A stretch of 49,463 bases of DNA, taken from positions 1 to 49,463 of the forward strand of contig JBMNCO010000209.1 of the NCBI GenBank assembly GCA_049366815.1, written 5' to 3'. The position numbers and the translations under genes are program-made. Shown here one piece after another: positions 27,285-35,722 of the stretch. The first letter of the stretch is position 1. Every line of letters starts with the position of its first letter. Source of the DNA: CAYNYM01 sp049366815. Its GTDB lineage: Bacteria > Desulfobacterota > DSM-4660 > Desulfatiglandales > HGW-15. The notes below the pieces were generated by a model. It worked only from the letters and a program-made list of their open reading frames with translations, was not told the origin of the DNA and did not search any database.

Positions 27285-27968
27285 TCACCTTTTAAAAAGA
27301 GATCTCCTTGCGTTGAGCATTTCATTTTGAACAGGATCCCGATCACCAAGCCCCAATGAATCATTTCCCGGCAGACCGAAGTCTTTCCTGCCCATGATCA
27401 GGGCTACACCGGCCCACTCCTGAGCAAAACGGTTTACAGACATGCGGATATTTCCGCGGCTGGGATCAGCCAGATAGACGCGATCTCCCCTGACCCCTTT
27501 CAGCACCGCGAAGTGTCTGTATTCCTCCCTTTCAAGGTGAATAAGGACCGGTCCTTTCAGCAATAACAGGTTTGCATAGTTCAACCTCACAGCGAAAGCC
27601 TGATAGCCCCTTTGCTCCGCGTAGCGCTTCAGGTCAAGCAGTGAAAGGCCGTATTTCTCCCGGTCGAGCACCTCATCATAACTCATAGTATTGAGAATGC
27701 TTATAAGGATTTCTTCTTCGCCGACATGATCTCCAAAGTAATACCGCATCAGTGTGGCCAATGCCCCTGAGCCGCAGGAGTAATCATATCTCTGAATAAC
27801 CACATTTTGATCCCGCAGGTATTTCCAGGAGCGTACGGGCTGTTCAGTTCTGGTCCAGCCTGTCTTCAAGACCATGCCGCTCGTGTCTGTGGGGATCGTC
27901 TGGGCCGCACAACCGCAAAATGCGAGCCCGATAAGAATAACGCCGCCAATACCGACCATTGACTTCAT
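27285..27968 (-). CDS. Stand-alone C39 peptidase lipoprotein
   Basis: The protein is about 227 aa. The start at 27968 has AGGA 8 nt upstream and opens a lipoprotein signal (ILIGLAFCGC, probable lipid Cys20). The remainder is a C39 double-glycine-type peptidase domain: catalytic Cys65 in RYDYSCGSGALATLMRYYFG, His152 in EYRHFAVLKGV, Asp168 in VYLADPSRGN. Typical C39 domains are fused to ABC exporters and cut leader peptides in the cytoplasm. This one lacks any transporter and should face the periplasm. It is the last of three minus-strand genes, after a barrel protein and a leader-bearing precursor, and is the likely processing enzyme. Confidence 0.85.
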   Translation of the reverse strand: MKSMVGIGGVILIGLAFCGCAAQTIPTDTSGMVLKTGWTRTEQPVRSWKYLRDQNVVIQRYDYSCGSGALATLMRYYFGDHVGEEEILISILNTMSYDEVLDREKYGLSLLDLKRYAEQRGYQAFAVRLNYANLLLLKGPVLIHLEREEYRHFAVLKGVRGDRVYLADPSRGNIRMSVNRFAQEWAGVALIMGRKDFGLPGNDSLGLGDRDPVQNEMLNARRSLFKR

Positions 27969-28075
27969 TGTATTTGTCCTGAGCCGCAAAAGGCCCACGT
28001 CCTCATCCAGGACTGCACTTGATGACGATCGTCTTTATTGATGTTCCCCTTTTGCATGTTGTTCCGCATTACACC

Positions 28076-29524
28076 TTATTTCGCGAAACGGCGTACTGCG
28101 GCAATGCCGATGACATAGTCCGCCGTTTCATCGTTCAGGCCAATGGCCAGAGACGGCTCGATGAATGTTTTTCTTGAGATGCGGTAGCTCAAGGCCGATC
28201 TGAGCGTGACCGGTTCCCTGGAAGAACCGGATATCTTGCCCCCATCCGTGCGGGTATTCCCTTGATAACTCCCTGATATCTGGGTACCAAGGGAAATCTT
28301 CTCATTCACCGCGAATCCAAAACCCAGATTATAATCGATTGTCTCGCCCGGTCGGACCTCATGTATGCCGTCGTTTAAAAAGTACGTTGCAGGGAACTCA
28401 TGGGTATAACGGAGGCCCCAGAAGAGGACCACCGGATCCGCTGTTTTGATAAATTGCACTCCCAAGGATCCGGACCAGTGCCCTGATCCCGTGGACATAC
28501 CCTCCTCATCGGGCTCGTCACCTGTGGGTGCCCTGAGGCTTAATGACGACACAATGTCAGGCCAAAATGCCGTTTCTCTAAACATTTCATAGTTGATTCC
28601 CAGTAATGTATCTCCAATGCCCGAAGTTTTTCTGCAGAAGCCTTCATCTGCAAAGGTCAATTCCTGTCTGGCATGGATCAGGGGAACGGAGATGAATCCT
28701 TCAAGGCGGGAGAGGATGCCTAGTCTAAGTGCCACAGGAAGCTGGAATTGACGGAACCTGGCATTGTAGATTGTGGCGGGCAACTGGTTTCCCAGGTAGT
28801 AACAACCCAGTTCCAACTCCTTTTCGCCGGTCTTCAGCAAAACGGAAGATTGCCGGAGAAAGAGCCTTCTGATGTCTTCCTCATCTTCCGGCCTCTGGCC
28901 TACGGGTCTCATCTGACCGGATTCCTTTATTGATTTTTCTGCCTTTCCCTCCTTTGTCTTCAAGGTGTCGGCGGCCCTGCCTCGAAAACTCTCCAGGTGA
29001 GATGGCAGAAGGTTGTTTTCGATTCCGCCCAGTGCCGTGCCTGTTTCACCGATCCTCAAAGCATCCTGTGTTTCACCCTGCGGATCCCTTTTGTCGATTT
29101 TTTCAGAAGACAAGTGCCTTTCAACAGAGGCAATATCGAAAAGGGACAGCGTCTTATCCCCAAGAACCGGAGAATGAACGATCAGCCTCTTTACTTGTTC
29201 CAATACGATCCTTCCAATCAGGCGTTCGCCTGAAAGAAGTTCAACAACCATGGGGTGATCGGTCTCCAGTTTTTGAATGTGTTCCGGCACCATCTCGATG
29301 ATGCCGGAATGAAATGTGGACATACGAGCTTTATCTTGTGATAAGAAGATCAATCTGCCGCTGATGCGGTCACCGTTGGTAAGAATGGCCTGGTCGGCAT
29401 AGGCAGTGAAAAGACCGCCCATCATACTTCCAATGAAAACGATAAAAGCAAAGCCTGCACGACAGGAGAGCATCATAGGCGGCCTATAGATATTCCTCAA
29501 CATCGGTGGTCGGAACAAGTCCAT
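28076..29524 (-). CDS. Outer-membrane barrel protein with N-terminal DUF481-type lead domain
   Basis: The protein is 482 aa, with GGAG 6 nt before the ATG. A signal-anchor-like hydrophobic stretch at about 22-42 ends near AYADQ. Residues about 45-135 (AILTNGDRISGRLIFLSQDK, LLSGERLIGRIVLEQ) are the small beta repeats seen before YdiY/DUF481-like barrels. A charged linker follows to about 215. From about 220 onward there are amphipathic strands (LELGCYYLGNQL, VALRLGILSRLEGFISVPLI, WGLRYTHEFP, SLGTQISGSYQGNTRT) ending in VIGIAAVRRFAK. This looks like an outer-membrane beta-barrel, here probably a pore or anchor for the exported neighbour. Confidence 0.75.
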   Translation of the reverse strand: MDLFRPPMLRNIYRPPMMLSCRAGFAFIVFIGSMMGGLFTAYADQAILTNGDRISGRLIFLSQDKARMSTFHSGIIEMVPEHIQKLETDHPMVVELLSGERLIGRIVLEQVKRLIVHSPVLGDKTLSLFDIASVERHLSSEKIDKRDPQGETQDALRIGETGTALGGIENNLLPSHLESFRGRAADTLKTKEGKAEKSIKESGQMRPVGQRPEDEEDIRRLFLRQSSVLLKTGEKELELGCYYLGNQLPATIYNARFRQFQLPVALRLGILSRLEGFISVPLIHARQELTFADEGFCRKTSGIGDTLLGINYEMFRETAFWPDIVSSLSLRAPTGDEPDEEGMSTGSGHWSGSLGVQFIKTADPVVLFWGLRYTHEFPATYFLNDGIHEVRPGETIDYNLGFGFAVNEKISLGTQISGSYQGNTRTDGGKISGSSREPVTLRSALSYRISRKTFIEPSLAIGLNDETADYVIGIAAVRRFAK

Positions 29525-29599
29525 TTTCCGCTCCGGTCTCCATCAGTTTCAGGAGTATCCGGTCAGGATTTTGCGTGATTCGACCAATACCTTCTGACA

Positions 29600-30268
29600 T
29601 TATTGGAGCCTTATGCCGACAGATTTGCCGAAAATCATAAGGCCCAGACCCGCCATGGCTTCCCGCCTGGAATACTCTGTATAGGCCATTTTGCGCCAGC
29701 CAAAGAAGATTTTACCCCCGATCAGGCTCACGCCTGATACGGCGACGTAATCTGGGGCATCTTTAGCTATGGCCTCATATATGGGTCCCCAGTATGACGA
29801 AGTATTCGGCAATGCTAACAGCCCCTTAAGCAAGACTTTATCGGCTGCCAAAAGTATCTCTGGATCGTCGCAGTCAATATATGCCTGATCGTGAGTCATA
29901 AAGAGAGCATCCATACCATTGTCACCGTCGGCAAAAGGTGCTGTACCATGCGTATCACCACCGTTGGTCCATTCCGGGCCACCCCAATACCCGTAACGGT
30001 AACCCAGTGGATTCCATGTCCACTGGACTCCGCGGCCGCCGTCAAATGTATTGAGCCCCAATATCTTGACCAACACATACTGGGGGTAGGCCTGGCCGCG
30101 AACCTCTGCGATGGCGGTGTCACTGAGAACGGTTAAACCCCCTTTGTCCAGAGAGGCCATGATGGCCGGGACGTCTTCCGGCACCCCGGTGTGATCGCCC
30201 GCCCATGCCGCTCCCAAGAAGAACAGCACCATCACCCCTGACATCAAAGAGATTTTATACTTTTTCAT
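29600..30268 (-). CDS. Exported preproprotein with VRGQ leader-like motif and phospholipase A2-like HD site
   Basis: The protein is about 222 aa. GGAGG lies 6 nt before the ATG at 30268. A Sec signal peptide (residues 1-23, ending AAWAG) is followed by a second leader-like element at 45-59, LTVLSDTAIAEVRGQ, similar to the hydrophobic-plus-Gly motif recognised by C39 peptidases. After it the chain has a Gly/Trp/Tyr-rich loop RYGYWGGPEWTNGG (91-104) and then DGDNGMDALFMTHDQAY (114-130). The last matches the calcium loop and catalytic His-Asp-x-x-Tyr pattern of the phospholipase A2 superfamily. The usual disulfide cysteines are lacking. It is the first gene of the cassette with the barrel and C39 genes. 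Activity is inferred. Confidence 0.75.
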   Translation of the reverse strand: MKKYKISLMSGVMVLFFLGAAWAGDHTGVPEDVPAIMASLDKGGLTVLSDTAIAEVRGQAYPQYVLVKILGLNTFDGGRGVQWTWNPLGYRYGYWGGPEWTNGGDTHGTAPFADGDNGMDALFMTHDQAYIDCDDPEILLAADKVLLKGLLALPNTSSYWGPIYEAIAKDAPDYVAVSGVSLIGGKIFFGWRKMAYTEYSRREAMAGLGLMIFGKSVGIRLQ

Positions 30269-30969
30269 GTCCATCCTCCTTTCCAGTTTATTTTTTTGTT
30301 CCCTTCCACGTGGTTCAAGGTCTTGTTTTTGGAAATGGATGTCACGCCATCAGGTAAACTCCGCTGTCAGGGTTACGCTTGGATATTTGGAGGGGACGGC
30401 ACGTCGTGACAGATGAGCGCGAACCTCTTGGACAAAATCTGACATTCAGCTCCTCTGCCCTGAATAGGGTCATGCTCAACATTTTGCCCGGCTTGTCATC
30501 ATCCTGTCCGGCGTTTCTTGATCCGGCTTTTTGTCGGTTAGAGTTTTAGAAAACGGGCCCCCGAGAACCCGGAAAAACAGCCCTATGAATTTCCCTTGTC
30601 TCGATGAGTTCGGCATTGTCAGGAATGGAGTCCAAATCTCCTGAAAGGACAGCCCTTGATTGAAGGAGATGTGCAGATTCATTTTGAAATGCGTCTCCGT
30701 GATCGTTATGCAAGAGATGGTTCGTGGATTGGAAGGAAATACTGAGAATATCTTAGGCCGATTTCACGGCTGATGTCAAAAAAATCAGGACGGGAAACTG
30801 GAATTTGACGAAAAAGGCCCCTAACACCGAACCCGCTATATATTTTATATAAAAGATGGGCTGGGCAGGGGCCATACCAGGAATAGGTGATACACCATAT
30901 CCCCAGAGAATGCCTTCATACATAACAACCACAAATACGTCAAGGGTTTCGTAACCCTCATTTGCGCTT
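30269..30969. other. Intergenic region with one long-range inverted repeat
   Basis: About 700 bp with no convincing gene. It must hold the promoter of the C39 cassette. At 30816-30873 GGCCCCT pairs with AGGGGCC around an AT-rich centre (TATATATTTTATATA), a possible terminator or structured element. A small stem GGGTT/AACCC at about 30939-30955 lies just after the HDOD gene stop. Confidence 0.4.
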
Positions 30970-31836
30970 TTATGTTCCGATTTGCAATATTTCTTCAGCG
31001 AATTTCATTTCATCCGGAAACGCATACAGGACCGCGTCGATGTGTTCCTCTTTCAGGCCGAATTGATGAAGGATACCCTGATTGACCTGACAGCTCATTC
31101 CTTCGTGATGACGACAGAAATCATGCGCCAGGAAGGCATAGTGAGCAAGATTGCTCATCCTGACCCATGATTCCATGTTGGGGATCGTCTTGCCCGACAT
31201 GCTGAGGTGATGATTGCGGATGGAATTGACAAGAGAGCCGGGAAACCTCCAGGCCTCAGCGATCAACCCGCCCAACTCCGCATGGTCTATGCCGAAGACC
31301 TCTTTTTCCGCCTGAGCGAAGGTGAGCCCTTCCTGTCGAATCAACGAATTCAATTCCCCGGGGTTCTCAGCGATATATTGATCCAATACGAGTTTCCCGA
31401 CATCGTGGAGAAGGGCCGCCGTAAAGAGGACGGCATCGTCCTTCAACCCGACTTTTTTGATCAACATCTGCGAGAGCGTCGCTGCGCCCACACTATGGCG
31501 CCAGAGGTCGCCCGGGTGCATGCCGTAGCCCTTCTTCGCCTCCAGATAGGGGGACAATGCCCTGCAATTTGCCAGGACCAGTTTGACAATATTCTGGAGG
31601 CCCAGCAGTGCCACGGCCTGCTCAATGGTAAAGATCTTCACCGGCAGACTGAAATAACTCGAATTGCACAGTTTCAAACAGTTGGCCGTTATGCCCTGGT
31701 CATACTGGATGATTCCCACAATATCGCCGACACCGGCTTCGGGGACCTCGGCCAGTTCTATTATCCGCCTTGCCACATCGGGAAAGGGTGGGAGACCTTC
31801 AACGGATGCAACAATCTTATCGAGACATTCGGTCAT
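30970..31836 (-). CDS. HDOD domain protein
   Basis: The protein is 288 aa. HDOD proteins are HD-related output domains used in signalling, motility and stress regulation. The family opening LPPFPDVARRIIELAE, the ITANCLKLCNSSYFSLPVKI segment and the AALLHDVGKLVLDQYIAENP motif (His144-Asp145) are all present; many HDOD proteins lack the metal ligands, whereas here the HD pair is kept. No GGDEF or receiver domain is fused. It lies 129 nt after a small hypothetical gene on the same strand. Confidence 0.9.
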   Translation of the reverse strand: MTECLDKIVASVEGLPPFPDVARRIIELAEVPEAGVGDIVGIIQYDQGITANCLKLCNSSYFSLPVKIFTIEQAVALLGLQNIVKLVLANCRALSPYLEAKKGYGMHPGDLWRHSVGAATLSQMLIKKVGLKDDAVLFTAALLHDVGKLVLDQYIAENPGELNSLIRQEGLTFAQAEKEVFGIDHAELGGLIAEAWRFPGSLVNSIRNHHLSMSGKTIPNMESWVRMSNLAHYAFLAHDFCRHHEGMSCQVNQGILHQFGLKEEHIDAVLYAFPDEMKFAEEILQIGT

Positions 31837-31965
31837 GGTGACTGCTCGCTTTCCGGAGCTTTCTGAGATGTTCGCAAGGCCGCCCTATGTCGTGTTGCGG
31901 AGATCTCAAGCCTGGGGAGGCCTGCCTCCCAGTCGGCCCGAACAGGTTTTTCCCGTATCAAGAGC

Positions 31966-32181
31966 CTATGGACGCGGTTCGGCTTCTCTTAAGTAGTTGA
32001 AATAGAGATAATGGGACATGGCAAAATTTCTCACCGCTTCAAGGCTCGCGTCGACCTCCATGGCTATTTCTTCGAGCGCCTTTTTATTCCATGTTTCCCG
32101 AATATGACGAATTTGTTCAGGGCATAACGATTCCATACGGCCACCGACCCTTATGGCCTCTTCTCGGTCTGTCCTCGACAT
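31966..32181 (-). CDS. Small hypothetical protein with HTH-like helix pair
   Basis: The start at 32181 follows AGGAG by 7 nt; the frame is open further upstream. The protein is 71 aa. It has ESLCPEQIRHIRETW, then ALEEIAMEVDASLEAVRNFA, which could be a helix-turn-helix or a short regulator fold. I know no family for it. It is upstream of the HDOD gene. Confidence 0.6.
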   Translation of the reverse strand: MSRTDREEAIRVGGRMESLCPEQIRHIRETWNKKALEEIAMEVDASLEAVRNFAMSHYLYFNYLREAEPRP

Positions 32182-32260
32182 GCGACAACTCCTGTAGCAG
32201 GCTTTTTCTTGGATATCGGTCCCGGGCGGCAAAACTTTAGAGAAATCAGAGCCGCGACAG

Positions 32261-32396
32261 CCGGATTCCCGGATTCGCGCTGAAAGCCATCAGCGATCAG
32301 ATATAAGCAAAAGCTATCCAAAGACAAGGCATTAGGCTGAGCGCTGAATGCCGTTAGCAGACCGCTCCATCCAGAAATCATCTATTTCTGGATGGA
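32261..32396 (-). repeat. Dispersed intergenic repeat, copy D
   Basis: Reverse copy with the cleanest terminal hairpin (CCATCCAGAAATCATC then TATTTCTGGATGG at 32368-32396), then the AGCAGACCGCTC and GGCTGAGCGCTGAATGC blocks. It lies upstream of the VWA protein gene. Confidence 0.7.
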
Positions 32397-32624
32397 AACT
32401 AATTTGTCAGAGAAGCATGAATTCCGGGGGAAGGGATTGAAATGTCGTCCCTGAGAATGCTATGAAAAGGGGATCAGAGAGGTGTCTCCTGATGATCGTC
32501 AACATAACAAAGGCCCTAAAACCATTTTTACGAGAATACACGCAAATTGTGCGAGCAAAAAAATTCACTGGGTTCCTTCCCACCCCCGATCCTCAAAAGA
32601 CAACATTTTTGTTCATAGGAGGAG

Positions 32625-35102
32625 ATGATGCACCGAAAAATATCGCCCTGTTTTCTGATCCCATTCGTAATCGCTTTTATCATCACCGGTTCTTTCACCC
32701 AGACGTCGGCGGCCGAGTTCACCGCCGACATCGTTATCTCGGGACCCGCTGACAACGACACATTCAAGCTCCATGTCAGGGACACGATGTATCGTCTTCA
32801 GAAGATCCAGGGGGCTTTGAATATCCCCCCCTATCCCACCATCGTAAACGGGGATACGGGTGTCACCTGGGGCCTTAATCCTGACAGCCGCCGGTATGTT
32901 GAAATCAGGGACATCGAAAAGACCGTCATGATGAACCCTCTGATCGGTTGGGCCGCGACTCGAAAGAATTTCGTGGAAAAGGGGGGCCCGGCAGAAAATT
33001 TGAACGGCTATCTGTGTGAGACATGGATCTATACGGCGCCCGGAAAACCAGAGACCGTCGGCAAGGTCTGGTTCTCCAAAAAGCTCAGACACATCCTCCG
33101 GGAAGAGCGTTACGGATTGAATCAGAACCCCGTGCTGGAACTCAAGAATATCCAGGAAGGACCCGTGGATCCGGCGCTCTTCGAGATCCCCGCGGGATAC
33201 ACGAAGTTGGACATGGACGCAGATCAGGGGGCAAAACCATCGGGTGATGCCCCGAAGCACATCACCAAAAGTTCCGCTGCTTCCATGAAACCGAAGGTGG
33301 AGACCATTGAGATCAGGAAGGGATCAGGCAGGGGGCAATCCCTGGAAGCGGACCGCCGCATCGTGGTCACGGCCACCGGTGACAGTCCCGAAGGCGGCAT
33401 TTCAAAAGCAGGTCTCACGGTTCACGACAGGAACAAGAATGTCATCGAATCAGCCCGTTTCGCCCTTCAAAACAACCAGACCCGCTCCTGGGAAATCCCC
33501 CCCGAAATGGAACCCTGGACCCTGTCTCTTTCAGGAGAAGAAGGCCGCGTCGTCTTCAAGGTGGAGCAATTCGCCGCTGAAACAGAGGCACAACCTGCAG
33601 AATCCCGAGACTTCGAGGCCCCGGCCACACCCGAACATGGGCCTGACAGGGCCACCGCGACCCCACAACCCACGGTGAAATCCCCTCAAAATGAAGACCT
33701 CGGGAAGCCGGCTCCTTCCGTTGCGCCTTCCGGAAATCTTGTGTTCATTCTGGACGCCTCGGGTTCCATGTGGGGCCAGGTCGAAGGCAAGGCCAAGATT
33801 GCCATCGCCAAGGAGGTGCTCACCGATCTCATCAACGAGTTCCCGGATGACGCCGTCGTAGGTCTCGTGGCCTATGGGCACCGCCGGAAGGGGGATTGTG
33901 ACGACGTAGAGGAACTGGTGTCTCCGGGTAAAATTGACAAAAGCAAGCTCATCAGCACCATCCAGGGACTGAGTCCCAAGGGCAAGACCCCGATCTCCCG
34001 GTCGGTTCGCATGACGGCCGATGGGATCAGACATCTGGAAGATGAAACCACCATCATCCTGGTCTCGGACGGCAAAGAGACCTGCGACCCGGATCCCTGC
34101 GGCCTGGTCAAGGAACTCAAGGCGGCCGGGATCAAATTTATAATGCACGTCATCGGATTCGATGTGACCGAGGAAGAGAAGTCTCAACTGGAGTGCATGG
34201 CCCAGGCCGGTGGCGGCGGGTACTTTACGGCCAAGACGGCCAAGGAGTTTCAGATGGCGGCACAGGAGGTGGTGCACAAGGCCCAAAAGCCTTACGGCGT
34301 TCTCCGGATGACGGTCATGAAAAACGGTAAACCCTTTTTTACGCCTATTCGGGTGTTACGCGCCGTGAGCGGAGAGAGAGTTTTCGATTCATCCTCTTCA
34401 GGCGAGACCGGTGTCCGGGACATCCGCCTGGACCCCGGGACCTATCATGTTGAAGTCAGGGATATCAGCGTCAGCGGGGGTAAGACACCCGAGATCACTC
34501 TGAGGGATATCGTCATTAAGGCCGGAGAAATCGTGGAGAGATCGGCCGACTTTTCAGACGGCACCCTGATCATTACGGCCCTGCGCAACAAGGCCCCATG
34601 CAAGGTCACGGCCTTTTATTATCGCCGGGGCGAAAAGAAGGCCTTCGTCAATCTTCAAACACACCCCAAATCCGGAAAAATTTCGCGCAGATTGCTGCCC
34701 GGCCCTTACCGCATCGAGGTGGTGGATAGCAGCATTGCGGGCAGTCCTTCCGTGGTGTTCGATCCATTGGAGATTCCTCCGGGCGGAACGGTGGAAAAGA
34801 GTGCCGAATTCTTTGCCGGTGATCTCACAGTGGCTGCTACACTGAATGGAGAGCCCTATAACACGCCCTTCGAGGTCTACAATGATTCCGGGAAAAAGAT
34901 CTCCAGTGCCTGGACCCAAGGGCGGGTGAACGGACAACGACTGGTGAGGCTTCAGGCAGGCACGTACACCATCAAGGTTAGAAGTACCAGAGATGCCAAG
35001 CAGGTCCAGGCCTTTGAAAACGTAACCATCGAGACAGGGGGGGCAAAGACCATAACGGCCGCCTTTCCTCTTGAGCATGCGGCACCGGAGCCACACCCTT
35101 AA
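32625..35102 (+). CDS. Exported von Willebrand factor A protein with N-terminal LolA-like domain
   Basis: The protein is 825 aa. Start at ATG 32625 after AGGAGGAG; the adjacent ATG at 32628 has better spacing. Signal peptide ends near FTQTSAAE. Residues about 30-190 resemble DUF4412/LolA-like outer-membrane lipid-interacting domains (ADIVISGPADNDTFKLHVRD, YRLQKIQGALNIPPYPTIV). A charged, Pro-rich linker follows. The VWA domain spans about 370-555 with a complete MIDAS (DASGS at about 376, then Thr and Asp in SPKGKTPISR and LVSDGKETCD). Three carboxypeptidase-regulatory-like repeats close it (about 565-815, each with PGTYHVEVRD-like strands). Role unknown; cell-surface adhesion or scaffold is likely. 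Confidence 0.85.
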   Translation: MMHRKISPCFLIPFVIAFIITGSFTQTSAAEFTADIVISGPADNDTFKLHVRDTMYRLQKIQGALNIPPYPTIVNGDTGVTWGLNPDSRRYVEIRDIEKTVMMNPLIGWAATRKNFVEKGGPAENLNGYLCETWIYTAPGKPETVGKVWFSKKLRHILREERYGLNQNPVLELKNIQEGPVDPALFEIPAGYTKLDMDADQGAKPSGDAPKHITKSSAASMKPKVETIEIRKGSGRGQSLEADRRIVVTATGDSPEGGISKAGLTVHDRNKNVIESARFALQNNQTRSWEIPPEMEPWTLSLSGEEGRVVFKVEQFAAETEAQPAESRDFEAPATPEHGPDRATATPQPTVKSPQNEDLGKPAPSVAPSGNLVFILDASGSMWGQVEGKAKIAIAKEVLTDLINEFPDDAVVGLVAYGHRRKGDCDDVEELVSPGKIDKSKLISTIQGLSPKGKTPISRSVRMTADGIRHLEDETTIILVSDGKETCDPDPCGLVKELKAAGIKFIMHVIGFDVTEEEKSQLECMAQAGGGGYFTAKTAKEFQMAAQEVVHKAQKPYGVLRMTVMKNGKPFFTPIRVLRAVSGERVFDSSSSGETGVRDIRLDPGTYHVEVRDISVSGGKTPEITLRDIVIKAGEIVERSADFSDGTLIITALRNKAPCKVTAFYYRRGEKKAFVNLQTHPKSGKISRRLLPGPYRIEVVDSSIAGSPSVVFDPLEIPPGGTVEKSAEFFAGDLTVAATLNGEPYNTPFEVYNDSGKKISSAWTQGRVNGQRLVRLQAGTYTIKVRSTRDAKQVQAFENVTIETGGAKTITAAFPLEHAAPEPHP

Positions 35103-35247
35103 AAAAACATGAACCGGGTTCTCGACAACCGGGGCGAATTAAAATGCACGGTTGCAAAATCCGAGGATGTCCAGTATGTTGGGCACTCTTATTTTTAAAA
35201 TCCCGGGTTCGGGAATCAAAACAGAAACTTAATAAGCGGAGGTTGCT

Positions 35248-35664
35248 ATGTTTAGACGAATGGCCTTGTTTGTTCTCATTTCCTTGCTCATCCTGTCTTT
35301 TGATGCCCTTGCAGGCGGCCCCAATCTCAATCCCGGCAAATGGGAGATCACAACTGAAACGGAGATGGTTGGGATGCCCATGAAGGTCCCACCGGTTACA
35401 CACACCCAGTGTCTTACCGCGAAAGATATCGTCCCCCAGAGCGAAGGGGAATCCAAGGAGTGTCAGGTTTCCGATATCAAGATCTCCGGCGATACCGTAT
35501 CATGGAAGATCGTGTGCTCCGGTCAGGGGGGTGCGATGGAAGGAACCGGGAGCATCACATACAGCGGAGATCGGATGAAAGGCACCATGGACATGACAAT
35601 AAAGGGTGCCGGCATGCAGGTCAAAAATAAGATCAGCGGCCGACGCATTGGTGATTGCGACTGA
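35248..35664 (+). CDS. DUF3617 exported protein
   Basis: The protein is 138 aa, with GGAGG 5 nt before the ATG and a signal peptide ending DALAG. LNPGKWEITTETEM, HTQCLTAKDI and GTGSITYSGDRMKGTMDMTI are DUF3617 features: a small periplasmic beta-barrel-like protein with conserved cysteines. Function is unknown. It lies 145 nt after the VWA gene. Confidence 0.85.
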   Translation: MFRRMALFVLISLLILSFDALAGGPNLNPGKWEITTETEMVGMPMKVPPVTHTQCLTAKDIVPQSEGESKECQVSDIKISGDTVSWKIVCSGQGGAMEGTGSITYSGDRMKGTMDMTIKGAGMQVKNKISGRRIGDCD

Positions 35665-35722
35665 ACGGCCCCTGTCCTGAATCCAAAATTTTCCAATGCT
35701 GAGGGTCTAAGGATATTTTTCA

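Noticed and set aside
30476..30682. 68-aa minus-strand frame between the cassette and the HDOD gene
   Set aside because: No RBS and no recognisable composition; probably chance.
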